This document shows, piece after piece, positions 1-6,263 of a DNA stretch of 6,407 nucleotides. Source of the stretch: Verrucomicrobiota bacterium (GTDB lineage: Bacteria; Verrucomicrobiota; Lentisphaeria; Oligosphaerales; Oligosphaeraceae); assembly GCA_022709995.1 (NCBI GenBank), contig JAKLHU010000133.1:1-6407 (forward strand). The letters are read 5' to 3'. The notes under the pieces are model-generated. The model had not been told where the DNA came from. It did not search any database and saw only the letters and a program-made list of their open reading frames with translations. The translations under genes were made by a program, and so were the position numbers. The number at the start of each line of letters is the position of its first letter. The stretch's first letter is position 1.

Positions 1-673
1 CGTCGCCGTCCTGGGGCAGGCGGTTCCCCGCCGTGAACGGAGTCAAGGCGGACCAAGGAAGGAACACTTCCAGGCTCCAGCCGCGGTCGACATCGGTCGC
101 GTTGTTGAGCGTGCCGTCGAGGAACACCGCCTGCCGCTGGCCAAAGCAGCTCCAGTCCTGGTGTTCGGCCCAGACGGCCGTGCCGTCGGCGCCGGTCTGG
201 CGTTCGCGCCATTGGTGGCTGGCAAACCCCAGCGGCGTCCAAAGCCATTCCAGTTCATGCTCGGGCGATGGCGTCAGAACCAGCCCGACATGACGCTCGA
301 AGCGCTCCGCCACCCGTTCCAGCAGGTCGGCGCCTGACTCTGGCCCCCATACGGCCTCTTTGAGGGCTTGCGGCGCCTGGCCCTCGGTCAGAGCCCAGCT
401 GGCGCCCAGATCAGGATCGCACAACTCGTAGCCGACGTAGAGGCCGTCACCGTCCCAGAGCAGGCGGACCGCCGCCCCGAGAAAACGGCCATAGGCGGCC
501 GCATCGCCGGTCAAGGGCACGGCCATCGCCTCCCGCCACGCCGGCTCCGCCAACCGGCCGTCAACAACCATCTGCTGCCGGCTGCGATGGCAGACGTAGG
601 CGGCATCCTCGGCCACCGCGAAAAAGCCCCCTGCCGCGATCAAAACCGCCAAACCTATCACCCGGGCCGACAT
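1..673 (-). CDS. Secreted CBM9-like carbohydrate-binding domain protein (N-terminal part, runs off the window)
   Basis: I translated this gene directly from the minus strand: 224 codons from the ATG at 673 stay open to the window edge, so the C-terminus is missing. Residues 5-21 (VIGLAVLIAAGGFFAVA) form a hydrophobic signal peptide with a likely cut before EDA, so the product is exported. From about residue 28 it matches the pattern of CBM9-like domains: VDGRLAEPAW near 37-46, then VRLLWDGDGLYVGYEL near 70-85 followed by DPD, and late in the fragment WSLEVFLPWSAL. Family members bind sugars or sit on carbohydrate-active and surface proteins; the ligand here cannot be read. A Shine-Dalgarno site GGAAAGGA lies six bases before the ATG. 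The gene starts 30 bases after the stop of the cysteine-rich gene, so it is probably last, or at least third, in the channel operon. The domain call is fairly secure; whether a catalytic or anchoring domain follows is unknown. Confidence 0.75.
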   Translation of the reverse strand, partial: MSARVIGLAVLIAAGGFFAVAEDAAYVCHRSRQQMVVDGRLAEPAWREAMAVPLTGDAAAYGRFLGAAVRLLWDGDGLYVGYELCDPDLGASWALTEGQAPQALKEAVWGPESGADLLERVAERFERHVGLVLTPSPEHELEWLWTPLGFASHQWRERQTGADGTAVWAEHQDWSCFGQRQAVFLDGTLNNATDVDRGWSLEVFLPWSALTPFTAGNRLPQDGD

Positions 674-703
674 GGCGATTCCTTTCCGCACCCCCAGGGC
701 GCG

Positions 704-1513
704 CTATTGCTGTTTCTTCGGCATGCGCAGGAAGTCCTTGGCAATCATCCTGATTCCATCGGCCTCGTCGCCATACCGCTTGATGCACAAGTTGCAATCA
801 CCGCAATTGCGGTCATAGCAGTTTCGGTGCACCCGGGCCGGATACATCCGCCGGAACGCCTCGTAGCAGTCGTCCGAGCAGAAACAATACCTTTCCTGGC
901 TGACGCCAAAGGCGACGTGCACCAGGTGGAAGCCGTCCTTGCTAGTGTCGCACATGCCGCCGCACCAGCCGCAGGCAATCTGCAAATGATCCGTGAAGGC
1001 CTTTTGACGCTGCTCCAGCTCCGAGTCGTTCCAGACATACTCGACCCAGGAAAACGAACTGGCCGGAACCCTGGCCAGCACGACGTCGCCCTTCACCACC
1101 AGGCAGTCGCCACCCTTCAAAACATAGGCATGGTCGCCCTCGATCACGGCCTCCGTCTGCCGCAGATGAACCCGGACAGTCCCGGACTTCGGCGTGTCAT
1201 AGCGGTTCCAGCCGCACGATTCACAGATGTTCGCCGACATGTGTTGGCTGAGATGCTCGCCGCAAACCGGACAACGCCCCATCTTGATGACGTGAATCCG
1301 CTTCAACGATTCCTCGGCCGCGCTGAGCACCTCGCGCTCCGCCACTTTCAGCAAACGCTGCTCCTGCGTGCCGTCCTCATCCTCCAACAACGCAATGTCA
1401 TGCTCAAAATTTTCCCGTTGCTCATCCGGCAGGAACGCATTGCTGGTGCGTTCCGTCGTCGGCGCTTCTTCTTCCTTGTCTTTTTTCCGGCTGAAAAAAC
1501 TCATCATCGGCAT
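704..1513 (-). CDS. Cysteine-rich, probable zinc-binding protein of unknown function
   Basis: I do not recognise a named family. The 269-residue product has no signal peptide or membrane segment, so it is probably cytoplasmic. Residues 8-72 are charged and likely helical. A zinc-ribbon-like knuckle pair follows (CPVC at 81-84, CESC at 97-100). Residues 110-160 look like a small beta domain. A second cysteine-rich module spans 181-243: C181-x2-C184-x3-C188, then C210, C212-x3-C216, then C232-x4-C237-x2-C240-x2-C243. The stretch around YCFCSDDCYEAF resembles TRASH/MYM-type metal-binding knuckles; the last cysteine set could hold zinc or, less likely, an iron-sulfur cluster. Metal binding is inferred from cysteine spacing only. 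The ATG at 1513 is chosen because GAGGTG lies five bases upstream; ATGs at 1507 and 1504 are less well placed. It starts 40 bases after the TolC-like gene and ends 30 bases before the CBM9-like gene, so it is probably co-transcribed with both. Confidence 0.85.
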   Translation of the reverse strand: MPMMSFFSRKKDKEEEAPTTERTSNAFLPDEQRENFEHDIALLEDEDGTQEQRLLKVAEREVLSAAEESLKRIHVIKMGRCPVCGEHLSQHMSANICESCGWNRYDTPKSGTVRVHLRQTEAVIEGDHAYVLKGGDCLVVKGDVVLARVPASSFSWVEYVWNDSELEQRQKAFTDHLQIACGWCGGMCDTSKDGFHLVHVAFGVSQERYCFCSDDCYEAFRRMYPARVHRNCYDRNCGDCNLCIKRYGDEADGIRMIAKDFLRMPKKQQ

Positions 1514-1553
1514 GGTATCACCTCAAACGGCTGAAGTTGTCAAAAGTATCCGG

Positions 1554-3032
1554 TTAGGGCAGTTCGTCCGGGGCGGCTGGCCGCACGGCCTCCTCCCGGT
1601 ACCCGATCGCGTACAAATAATTAGCCCGCGCCCGCAGCAGATCGGCCGCCGCCGTCGTCTGCCGCTGCAGAATCGTCGTCAGATTCTTCTGCGCGTCGGT
1701 GACGTTCTTGCTGGTGCTTTCGCCGAGACGAAAACGCTCCTGTTCGGCGGCAACCGTATCTTGCGCCGCGGCAATGCCCTGATTGACCAGCTCCAGGCGA
1801 GCCATCGCCGCCTGGTAGTTCAATTCCGCATTGCGGATTTCCGCCCGGATGTCGACCGTCAGCGACCGCAGATGCTCGGTCAATTCATGCACCCGGGCCT
1901 GGAAACGGGCCTGTCGGGCTCGCGGGCCGCGATAATCCAGGGCGCGACTCCACGCAATGGTGACCTCGCCGCCGAGGTGATGGTCGGTCGTGATCGTCTT
2001 CGACTGGAAAAAACTGTCCTCGCCCTCGCCCAGCCAGGTCACACCAAAATTCAACGACACGTCGTCTTTGGACTCTTCCAACGCTCCATCCATCTGCAGC
2101 CGGGCTACCTTCATGGCGTTGAGAACCTCCAGGAAGCTGCCCCGGCCGTGACAGGCCAGCTCCAAAGGCACCCCGGTCAGCACCGGCGTCTGCAGCGCCT
2201 GCGCGAAAAACTGCTCCGGGGCGATGGAAAGCGCGACCGCGCGGTCAACGCCGATGATCCTGGCCAGGGAAACCAAATTGAGCTCCAGGCGGTTCCGGGC
2301 CTTTTCCTCGTCTTCCCGGCCGATCTGGAGTTCCAGCAGGGCCTGATTGATCTGATAATCCGGCACGACTTTGAGGCGGCACAGTTCCTTGGTTTCATTC
2401 AGCAACGCCAGAAAGCGCTCGGTGGCCGCCTGGGTGACCCGATACGATGACAGCGTCTCGTAGGCGGAGACATAGGCCAGTTCGACGTCGCGGCGCAGGA
2501 GCTGATTGTCGCGCAGCAACGCGGCCACGGCGCCGTTGTATTCGGCCAAGGCCTGGGCCCGCGAGATGGACAGATTCCGGAAGGCGCGGTCGCGCAGCAG
2601 GGGAATGCGGACCTTGACGCCATACAGCGTCTGATACAGATAGTCGGAATCGCCTTCATCGTCCAGGATGCGCAGGGCGGAACCGAGGGTGACATACGCT
2701 CCGGCCGGAATCGGAATTTGGACTCCCGCCTGTATTTCCCGGCTGTTGCTGGCCAGCGAGGAATAGGCGACCGTGCCCGGCACCGAACGGATGGTTTCGG
2801 ACTTCCCGATCGCGCCCTGCCAGGTTGGATCCAGAAATTCCAGCAGTTCCTGGTGTTTCAGCAGAGCCTGTTCGACGCGCCAGCTGGCTGCCTGGATGCC
2901 GGGATTGAACCGTTCCGCCTCCCCCAGGAGGTCCGCCAGCTCATCCGCGACCACCGCCGCCGGCAACCAGGGCAGCAAGCATAAAAACAATGCGCGCCAA
3001 ATGTTGGCGCGACGTGATGTGATAGGCATCAT
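1554..3032 (-). CDS. TolC-like outer-membrane efflux/secretion channel (OEP family)
   Basis: About 492 residues, the usual length for TolC-family outer-membrane factors, which form trimeric channels linking inner-membrane pumps and periplasmic adaptors to the outside. An N-terminal signal peptide (basic SRR, then ALFLCLLPWLPAAVVA) is followed by a probable cut before DELAD. The rest is long amphipathic helices arranged as two similar halves (about 35-235 and 290-480), with beta-strand-like parts such as AGVQIPIPAGAYVTLGSAL. The C-terminal helix carries the typical pattern FRLGESTSKNVTDAQKNL (near 434-451), then LLRARANYLYAIG. The start is uncertain: an in-frame stop lies just upstream, leaving TTG at 3038, ATG at 3032 or ATG at 3029. 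GGAGAGGG sits 19 bases before the first ATG and 13 before the TTG; I chose the first ATG. It heads a likely operon with the cysteine-rich and CBM9-like genes. No pump or adaptor gene is visible, so the substrate is unknown. Confidence 0.9.
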   Translation of the reverse strand: MMPITSRRANIWRALFLCLLPWLPAAVVADELADLLGEAERFNPGIQAASWRVEQALLKHQELLEFLDPTWQGAIGKSETIRSVPGTVAYSSLASNSREIQAGVQIPIPAGAYVTLGSALRILDDEGDSDYLYQTLYGVKVRIPLLRDRAFRNLSISRAQALAEYNGAVAALLRDNQLLRRDVELAYVSAYETLSSYRVTQAATERFLALLNETKELCRLKVVPDYQINQALLELQIGREDEEKARNRLELNLVSLARIIGVDRAVALSIAPEQFFAQALQTPVLTGVPLELACHGRGSFLEVLNAMKVARLQMDGALEESKDDVSLNFGVTWLGEGEDSFFQSKTITTDHHLGGEVTIAWSRALDYRGPRARQARFQARVHELTEHLRSLTVDIRAEIRNAELNYQAAMARLELVNQGIAAAQDTVAAEQERFRLGESTSKNVTDAQKNLTTILQRQTTAAADLLRARANYLYAIGYREEAVRPAAPDELP

Positions 3033-3185
3033 ATCCAACCGGGTCTGTCAACCCTCTCCGATGTGTATCCCTGCCCAGCCAACCCGTTCTGACGGCCGCC
3101 TCGGCGCTGGCAACTGCTCGCGATGACGTTCCAACACCTGCCGTCTTTCCAACCTGGAAAAACAGCATGACTGCTTATGACCTTT

Positions 3186-3211
3186 ACTATAAACCGTGAC
3201 TGGACTTTCAA
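3186..3211 (-). promoter_or_regulatory. Weak candidate promoter for the TolC-like operon
   Basis: On the minus strand TTGAAA (3211-3206) and TATAGT (3191-3186) resemble -35 and -10 elements, but the spacer is only 14 bases instead of about 17. It lies in the most AT-rich part of the gap and faces the TolC-like gene, giving a leader of about 150 bases. The off-optimal spacing and unknown sigma-factor preferences keep this tentative. Confidence 0.25.
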
Positions 3212-3254
3212 CACCCGAAACATGTGTTTTTTACACATTTTTCTTTGCCGGGTG
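3212..3254. repeat. Nested inverted repeat in an AT-rich island
   Basis: The inner arms ATGTGT (3222-3227) and ACACAT (3233-3238) flank a five-T loop on the plus strand. Outer arms CACCC (3212-3216) and GGGTG (3250-3254) also pair, with a short GAAA/TTTC match (3217-3220 and 3241-3244) between them. Read on the plus strand the inner hairpin is followed by TTTTCTTT, so it could act as a weak terminator in that direction. Read on the minus strand it sits just upstream of the candidate promoter and could be an operator. Stem GC content is low, so neither role is secure. Confidence 0.4.
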
Positions 3255-3260
3255 CTTTTT

Positions 3261-3300
3261 CCAGGAAGCGGCGGCCCGGGGCGGTCGCGCGCCGTCCTGG
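3261..3300 (-). other. GC-rich hairpin directly after the MFS stop codon
   Basis: Outer arms CCAGGA and TCCTGG pair perfectly, and inner arms CGGCG and CGCCG extend the stem past a two-base bulge, closing a 16-base loop. It begins one base after the MFS stop. On the coding (minus) strand it is followed by AAAAAGC and not a T run, so it is not a standard intrinsic terminator. It could protect the transcript 3' end or pause polymerase. Confidence 0.35.
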
Positions 3301-3301
3301 T

Positions 3302-4480
3302 TCAATGGCGCTCCCGCCGAGCCGCCTTCCACCAGTTGAGGTCAGCCAGGACCGCCGGCACCATCACCCCGGCTGCCAGCAGACAAGCCGGCAGCAGCCC
3401 GAAATGCTGGTAGACCAGGCCGCCGAGCACGGCGCCGGACACGGCGCCCGTCGACAGCAGAATCTCATGCACGGCCATGCGGAACGTGCGGTCGTAGCTG
3501 CCGGACACGCCGTGGAAAAGACTGTTGGTGTAGGCATGACCGCTCATCAGCCCGCTGACCACCAGCAGAAAACCGATCGCCCCCATGCTTCTGGCCACGC
3601 CCAGCCCAATCATGGCCACCCCCATGATCACATGGCCGGCCAGCAGCTGCGGCGGCTTGAAATGCCAGAAACGGCAAAACCCGAGCAGGCTCATGGCCAA
3701 AGTCATGGCCAGGGCCCGCAGCAGCAGCAGCATGCCAATCTGCTCCCGGTCCAGCTTGAGGATGTCCTCGGCCGCCAACGGATAGATGAAGAGTATAAAG
3801 CCGACTCCGACCCAGGTGCAGGCGACCCCGACCCAGGCCGGATAGCGCAGCACGGCGCCGGCGCCGCCCGCGCCCGCGCCGGACGACGATTCCTGGCGGC
3901 GCCCGCCGCCGCGGTCGGCCTGCACCAGCATGGGATGATTTCGATGCCAGACAAAGAAGACAAATGCCAACAGATATGACGTGATTCCCATGACCAGCGG
4001 ATAACTGGCATCGCGGCTGCTCAAGTAACCGGTCAGCATGGGGCTGATGATGCACCCGACGCTCCAGCTCAAATTGTAGAAGCCGGTCGCCCGGCCCAGC
4101 GCCTGCCCCTCCAGACCGGCCGACAGCCAGCCCATCAGCGGCGGCCAGAAAAAGGCCGTGCCGGCCCCGCTGATGCACTGCCCGAAATAGGCCGGGACGA
4201 TCGTCTTCCCGCCATATATGAACAAGACCCCGACCAGAAAAGACCCGGTGGCCAGAACCATGCTCCAGCGGATGGCCAGACGGCTGACGACCCGGCGCAA
4301 CCCCAAGCACGCCAGCAAGTAGCTGATGTTGTAGCAGGCGTTCATGATGCCCACCTGGGCCGGCGTCGCCTGGAATTTTTCCTTGCTGTAGAAAACCAGC
4401 GCCAGGTTGACGGCGTTGATGGTCAACGCCATGGTGAAAGCCGTGATGTAGATGATGGTTGATTTGCTGATTCTGGTCAT
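3302..4480 (-). CDS. Major facilitator superfamily (MFS) transporter
   Basis: Starting at the ATG at 4480 the product has 392 residues and about 12 hydrophobic segments (roughly 8-30, 41-60, 74-90, 95-120, 135-153, 160-179, 212-234, 246-268, 279-298, 301-318, 336-356, 359-379), the standard MFS layout for an inner-membrane secondary transporter. The loop between helices 2 and 3 (LRRVVSRLAIRW) is a degenerate version of the usual MFS motif A. The central loop at 186-210 is low-complexity, rich in Gly, Ser, Ala and Arg. Helix 11 carries RMAVHEILLSTGAVSGAVLGG-like small-residue packing with a charged Glu (E339) that may matter for transport. The frame stays open upstream to 4618, but that extra stretch is basic, non-membrane and unlike a transporter N-terminus. 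The Shine-Dalgarno site is poor: GGGAG lies about 17 bases before the ATG, so the start is not firm. The substrate is unknown; the neighbouring aminotransferase makes a sugar or amino compound plausible but is only context. Confidence 0.85.
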   Translation of the reverse strand: MTRISKSTIIYITAFTMALTINAVNLALVFYSKEKFQATPAQVGIMNACYNISYLLACLGLRRVVSRLAIRWSMVLATGSFLVGVLFIYGGKTIVPAYFGQCISGAGTAFFWPPLMGWLSAGLEGQALGRATGFYNLSWSVGCIISPMLTGYLSSRDASYPLVMGITSYLLAFVFFVWHRNHPMLVQADRGGGRRQESSSGAGAGGAGAVLRYPAWVGVACTWVGVGFILFIYPLAAEDILKLDREQIGMLLLLRALAMTLAMSLLGFCRFWHFKPPQLLAGHVIMGVAMIGLGVARSMGAIGFLLVVSGLMSGHAYTNSLFHGVSGSYDRTFRMAVHEILLSTGAVSGAVLGGLVYQHFGLLPACLLAAGVMVPAVLADLNWWKAARRERH

Positions 4481-4693
4481 GTCCGTGCTTACCAATTCTC
4501 CCAAAACATGGTGTTCCGCCCGCCGGGTCCTCTTCCTTCCGGATAAACAACTCTGGGCATGGCGTAGGATGTCATGCTGATGACAACGAAGGCGGCGACT
4601 CGCCTTTGCGGCGGGCATGCCGACGTCGCCAAGGCGCCAGCGCGGGAAACGGCGCGGCCGCCCCGCCGCGACCGTTCCAACCGGTCCGAACGG
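4481..4693 (-). other. Gap between the aminotransferase and MFS genes
   Basis: This 213-base gap has no supported gene. It holds a strong GC hairpin near the aminotransferase stop (4648-4676), a smaller inverted repeat AAGGCG/CGCCTT (4589-4594 and 4601-4606) and a short one GTCAT/ATGAC (4571-4584). A minus-strand reading frame of 28 codons ending in MFWENW and a stop closes just before the MFS start, but no ribosome-binding site precedes it. The gap is large enough to hold a separate MFS promoter, though I see no convincing one. Confidence 0.45.
4648..4676 (-). terminator. Strong GC hairpin after the aminotransferase, terminator-like without a good T tract
   Basis: On the minus strand AACGG and CCGTT enclose CGCGGC and GCCGCG with one bulged T and a six-base loop, giving 11 Watson-Crick pairs, extendable by a wobble and one more pair. 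It begins 17 bases after the aminotransferase stop at 4694. Only TTTCCC follows, so the U tract needed for an intrinsic terminator is weak. It may instead be an attenuating or transcript-stabilising hairpin that lowers read-through into the MFS gene. Confidence 0.35.
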
Positions 4694-5899
4694 TCAGAAG
4701 TCAGCCTGCCGTATACGTTCCAAGGCCTCGTCAATGTCCTGCTTCTGGTGCGAATAATTGACGTATCCGCCCCGGTACAGGGTGACTCCGGCCCGGCAGA
4801 AAGCCCGTCCCAGACGTTCTGGCAGACCCGGCGCCGCCGTCGGCAGAAAATGATAAAAAGCGACCGGACGCCGGCCGGCCACGACGGCGGGAATCCCGCG
4901 CGCGGCAAAAATGGCCTCCAGACCGCCCCACATCCTTTCGCCCATCTGCCAGAGATGCTTGATCACGGGCTCACGGCGGTAAATGCCGATGACGGCCTTG
5001 GCCGCCGCCAGCGACAAGGCGTCGCCGCCGTAGGTCGAGGACACAATCGCCTGCTCAAGGTGCCGCATCCATGCCGCCTTGCCGCAATACACGGCCAGCG
5101 GCATGCCGTTGGCCACGCCCTTGGCGAAGACCGCCAGATCGGGAGTCACCCCGAAGTATTCCTGGACGCCGCCGATGGCGATCCGGAACCCGGTCACGAT
5201 TTCATCGAAGACCAGCGCCGCGCCGGTCTGATCGGCGAACTGCCGCAAAAAGGGATAGAAGGTGGCGCCGTCCTCAAAGTGGTCATAGTCGGCCGCCACC
5301 ACCACCGCCGCGATCCGGCCCTCCAGACGGACGCGCAGTTCTTCCAGCTGCTCGCGGTTGTTCCAGCCCGCGGCATGATGCAGGGCGGACAACTCCGGGG
5401 GGACGCCCGGCACCTGGGCCGCGGCCGCCTGCCCCGGCAAGGCCAGCCCACGGCCGGCCAGGGCGTTGAGCCAGCCATTGTAGCCAATCTGGATGACATG
5501 CGAACGGCCGGTGGCCTGGCGGGCGATCTTGATGCAGGCTGCCACCGCCTCGCCGCCGGTTTTCAGAAACCGGACCCGCTCCGCACCCGGGATGATCTCG
5601 GAAAACAAATGCGCGACCTCGGCTTCCAAGGGATGCGGGTATCCAAAAATGATCCCGCGCGACAGCTGTTCGCGGATGGCCTCGTCGACTTCCGGGTAGC
5701 AATATCCGAGCGAAATCGGCCCCAGACCATTGCGAAAATCGATGTATTCGCGGCCGTCGGCATCCCAGACGCGGCACCCCCGGCCGCGCACGATGACCGC
5801 CGGTTCCTCCGGTGGCCAGGTGACGCGCTTGGAACAGGTGCTCGATCCCCAGGGGATTCGCGACGTCAGCATGTCGTGGTAGTAGGCGTTGTTCTTCAT
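4694..5899 (-). CDS. Class III PLP-dependent aminotransferase, glutamate-1-semialdehyde aminomutase-like fold
   Basis: The 401-residue product shows the class III aminotransferase order of motifs: GRGCRVWDADGREYIDF near the N-terminus, GLGPISLGYCYPEVDEAI, the phosphate-loop-like TGGEA (114-118), the cofactor-stacking region GYNGW (139-143), DEIVTGFR with the PLP-contacting Asp232, FAKGVANGMP with the Schiff-base Lys260, and STYGGDALS (288-296). These enzymes move an amino group between an amino acid and a carbonyl substrate in the cytoplasm. The pattern resembles aminotransferases often found in sugar or surface-polysaccharide clusters more than true heme-pathway HemL, and no other heme gene is present. 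Oddities: Asn replaces the usual His in the Y-H-G-W region, and the usual Glu-Pro after the AAVVV strand reads AADYDHF. I chose ATG 5899 because GGATGG lies about six bases upstream; ATG 5908 (404 residues) is also possible. It starts about 30 bases after the preceding stop and is probably co-transcribed with it. The substrate is unresolved. Confidence 0.88.
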   Translation of the reverse strand: MKNNAYYHDMLTSRIPWGSSTCSKRVTWPPEEPAVIVRGRGCRVWDADGREYIDFRNGLGPISLGYCYPEVDEAIREQLSRGIIFGYPHPLEAEVAHLFSEIIPGAERVRFLKTGGEAVAACIKIARQATGRSHVIQIGYNGWLNALAGRGLALPGQAAAAQVPGVPPELSALHHAAGWNNREQLEELRVRLEGRIAAVVVAADYDHFEDGATFYPFLRQFADQTGAALVFDEIVTGFRIAIGGVQEYFGVTPDLAVFAKGVANGMPLAVYCGKAAWMRHLEQAIVSSTYGGDALSLAAAKAVIGIYRREPVIKHLWQMGERMWGGLEAIFAARGIPAVVAGRRPVAFYHFLPTAAPGLPERLGRAFCRAGVTLYRGGYVNYSHQKQDIDEALERIRQADF

Positions 5900-5911
5900 G
5901 CAAACCATCCG

Positions 5912-5926
5912 TTGGCCAATGGCCAA
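5912..5926. repeat. Near-perfect 15-base palindrome and tandem GGCCAAT pair
   Basis: TTGGCCAATGGCCAA consists of 7-base inverted arms around a single base, and it also contains GGCCAAT twice in tandem (5914-5920 and 5921-5927). It lies between the stop at 5931 and the aminotransferase start. It could be a dimeric-regulator site or a chance short duplication; nothing else in the window repeats it. Confidence 0.35.
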
Positions 5927-5930
5927 TGAA

Positions 5931-6263
5931 CTAACTCAGGCGGACTATGAAATAAGCGCAGTCATCAGGGACGGTGAAGGCGACGGCGACGGCGCCGTCC
6001 TGCGGGAATAGCCGGCGCGGCTCTTGCCCGGACAGGGGCAGGAGCAACTCCGCGGTCCGGCTTTCCGGGGGCATGGGCATGGTGAACTGCCGGCAACCGC
6101 CGGCCGGCCGGATCCGCCGCACAATGCGGAGCATGCGGTACGCGCGGGAAGAAGGGTCGCGCTTGGCTTCCAAAACGTCATCAAGCTCCTGCTCATACTG
6201 GCTGGCCAGGAAATGCACCAGCAGCCGGCCCTGATCATCGCGATATTTCCGGCTGTACCAGCC
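5931..6263 (-). CDS. C-terminal fragment of an unidentified protein, possibly a glycoside hydrolase
   Basis: Only the C-terminal 110 or so residues read as convincing protein, from about GWYSRKYRDDQ (near 6263) to the TAG at 5931. The same frame stays open to the window edge, but upstream of about 6263 its composition (Arg, Pro and Ser rich) looks non-coding and another frame makes better sense there. The fragment has alternating hydrophobic strands: GRLLVHFLASQYEQEL near its start and VAVAFTVPDDCAYFIVRL at its end. That recalls the beta-sandwich tails of glycoside hydrolases, where a strand of the form GRLxVHFLN and a final AYxIVxL are common. This is pattern memory without catalytic residues in view, so the family is tentative. 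It ends about 30 bases before the aminotransferase, suggesting co-transcription. Confidence 0.45.
   Translation of the reverse strand, partial: GWYSRKYRDDQGRLLVHFLASQYEQELDDVLEAKRDPSSRAYRMLRIVRRIRPAGGCRQFTMPMPPESRTAELLLPLSGQEPRRLFPQDGAVAVAFTVPDDCAYFIVRLS

Larger units (their letters stand above)
3033..3301 (-). other. Intergenic leader region between the MFS and TolC-like genes
   Basis: This stretch of about 270 bases holds no gene I can support. Going down the minus strand it contains a GC hairpin just after the MFS stop (3261-3300), an AT-rich island with nested inverted repeats (3212-3254), a weak promoter-like pair (3186-3211), and about 150 bases of possible untranslated leader before the TolC-like start. 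The leader contains loosely repeated motifs (AGGTTGGAA and AGGTGTTGGAAC on the minus strand) but no riboswitch class I can name. The region reads as the boundary between two transcription units. Confidence 0.5.

Noticed and set aside
368..1534. Plus-strand open frame of 388 codons
   Set aside because: It is antisense to the cysteine-rich and CBM9-like genes, both of which have good ribosome-binding sites and coherent protein features; the plus-strand product has none.
1368..2450. Plus-strand open frame of 360 codons
   Set aside because: It is antisense to the TolC-like gene and the end of the cysteine-rich gene, and has no family features.
3034..3052. TTGACA and TATGAT on the minus strand just before the TolC-like gene
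   Set aside because: Both hexamers look good, but the spacer is about 12 bases and the -10 would overlap the start codons, so it cannot drive this gene.
3029..3238. Minus-strand frame of 69 codons whose stop overlaps the TolC-like start
   Set aside because: The ATGA overlap is suggestive of coupling, but there is no ribosome-binding site, the composition is not protein-like and it runs through the repeat island.
3465..4550. Alternative minus-strand frame of 361 codons
   Set aside because: It overlaps the MFS gene in another frame and is full of His, Gly and Arg with no membrane segments, whereas the MFS frame gives 12 clean hydrophobic helices.
4481..4618. N-terminal extension of the MFS gene to an ATG at 4618
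   Set aside because: The added 46 residues are basic and non-membrane, include a repeat-rich stretch, and have no ribosome-binding site; MFS proteins normally begin close to the first helix.
4574..5929. Plus-strand open frame of 451 codons
   Set aside because: It lies opposite the aminotransferase, whose motifs are unmistakable. The plus-strand translation is rich in Arg, Gly, His and Pro with no recognisable domain, as expected for an antisense shadow in GC-rich DNA.
5945..6238. Minus-strand frame of 97 codons overlapping the M16 fragment stop by ATGA
   Set aside because: The product is Ser, Pro and Cys rich and lacks structure; the adjacent frame in the same span has a regular strand pattern and good codon use.
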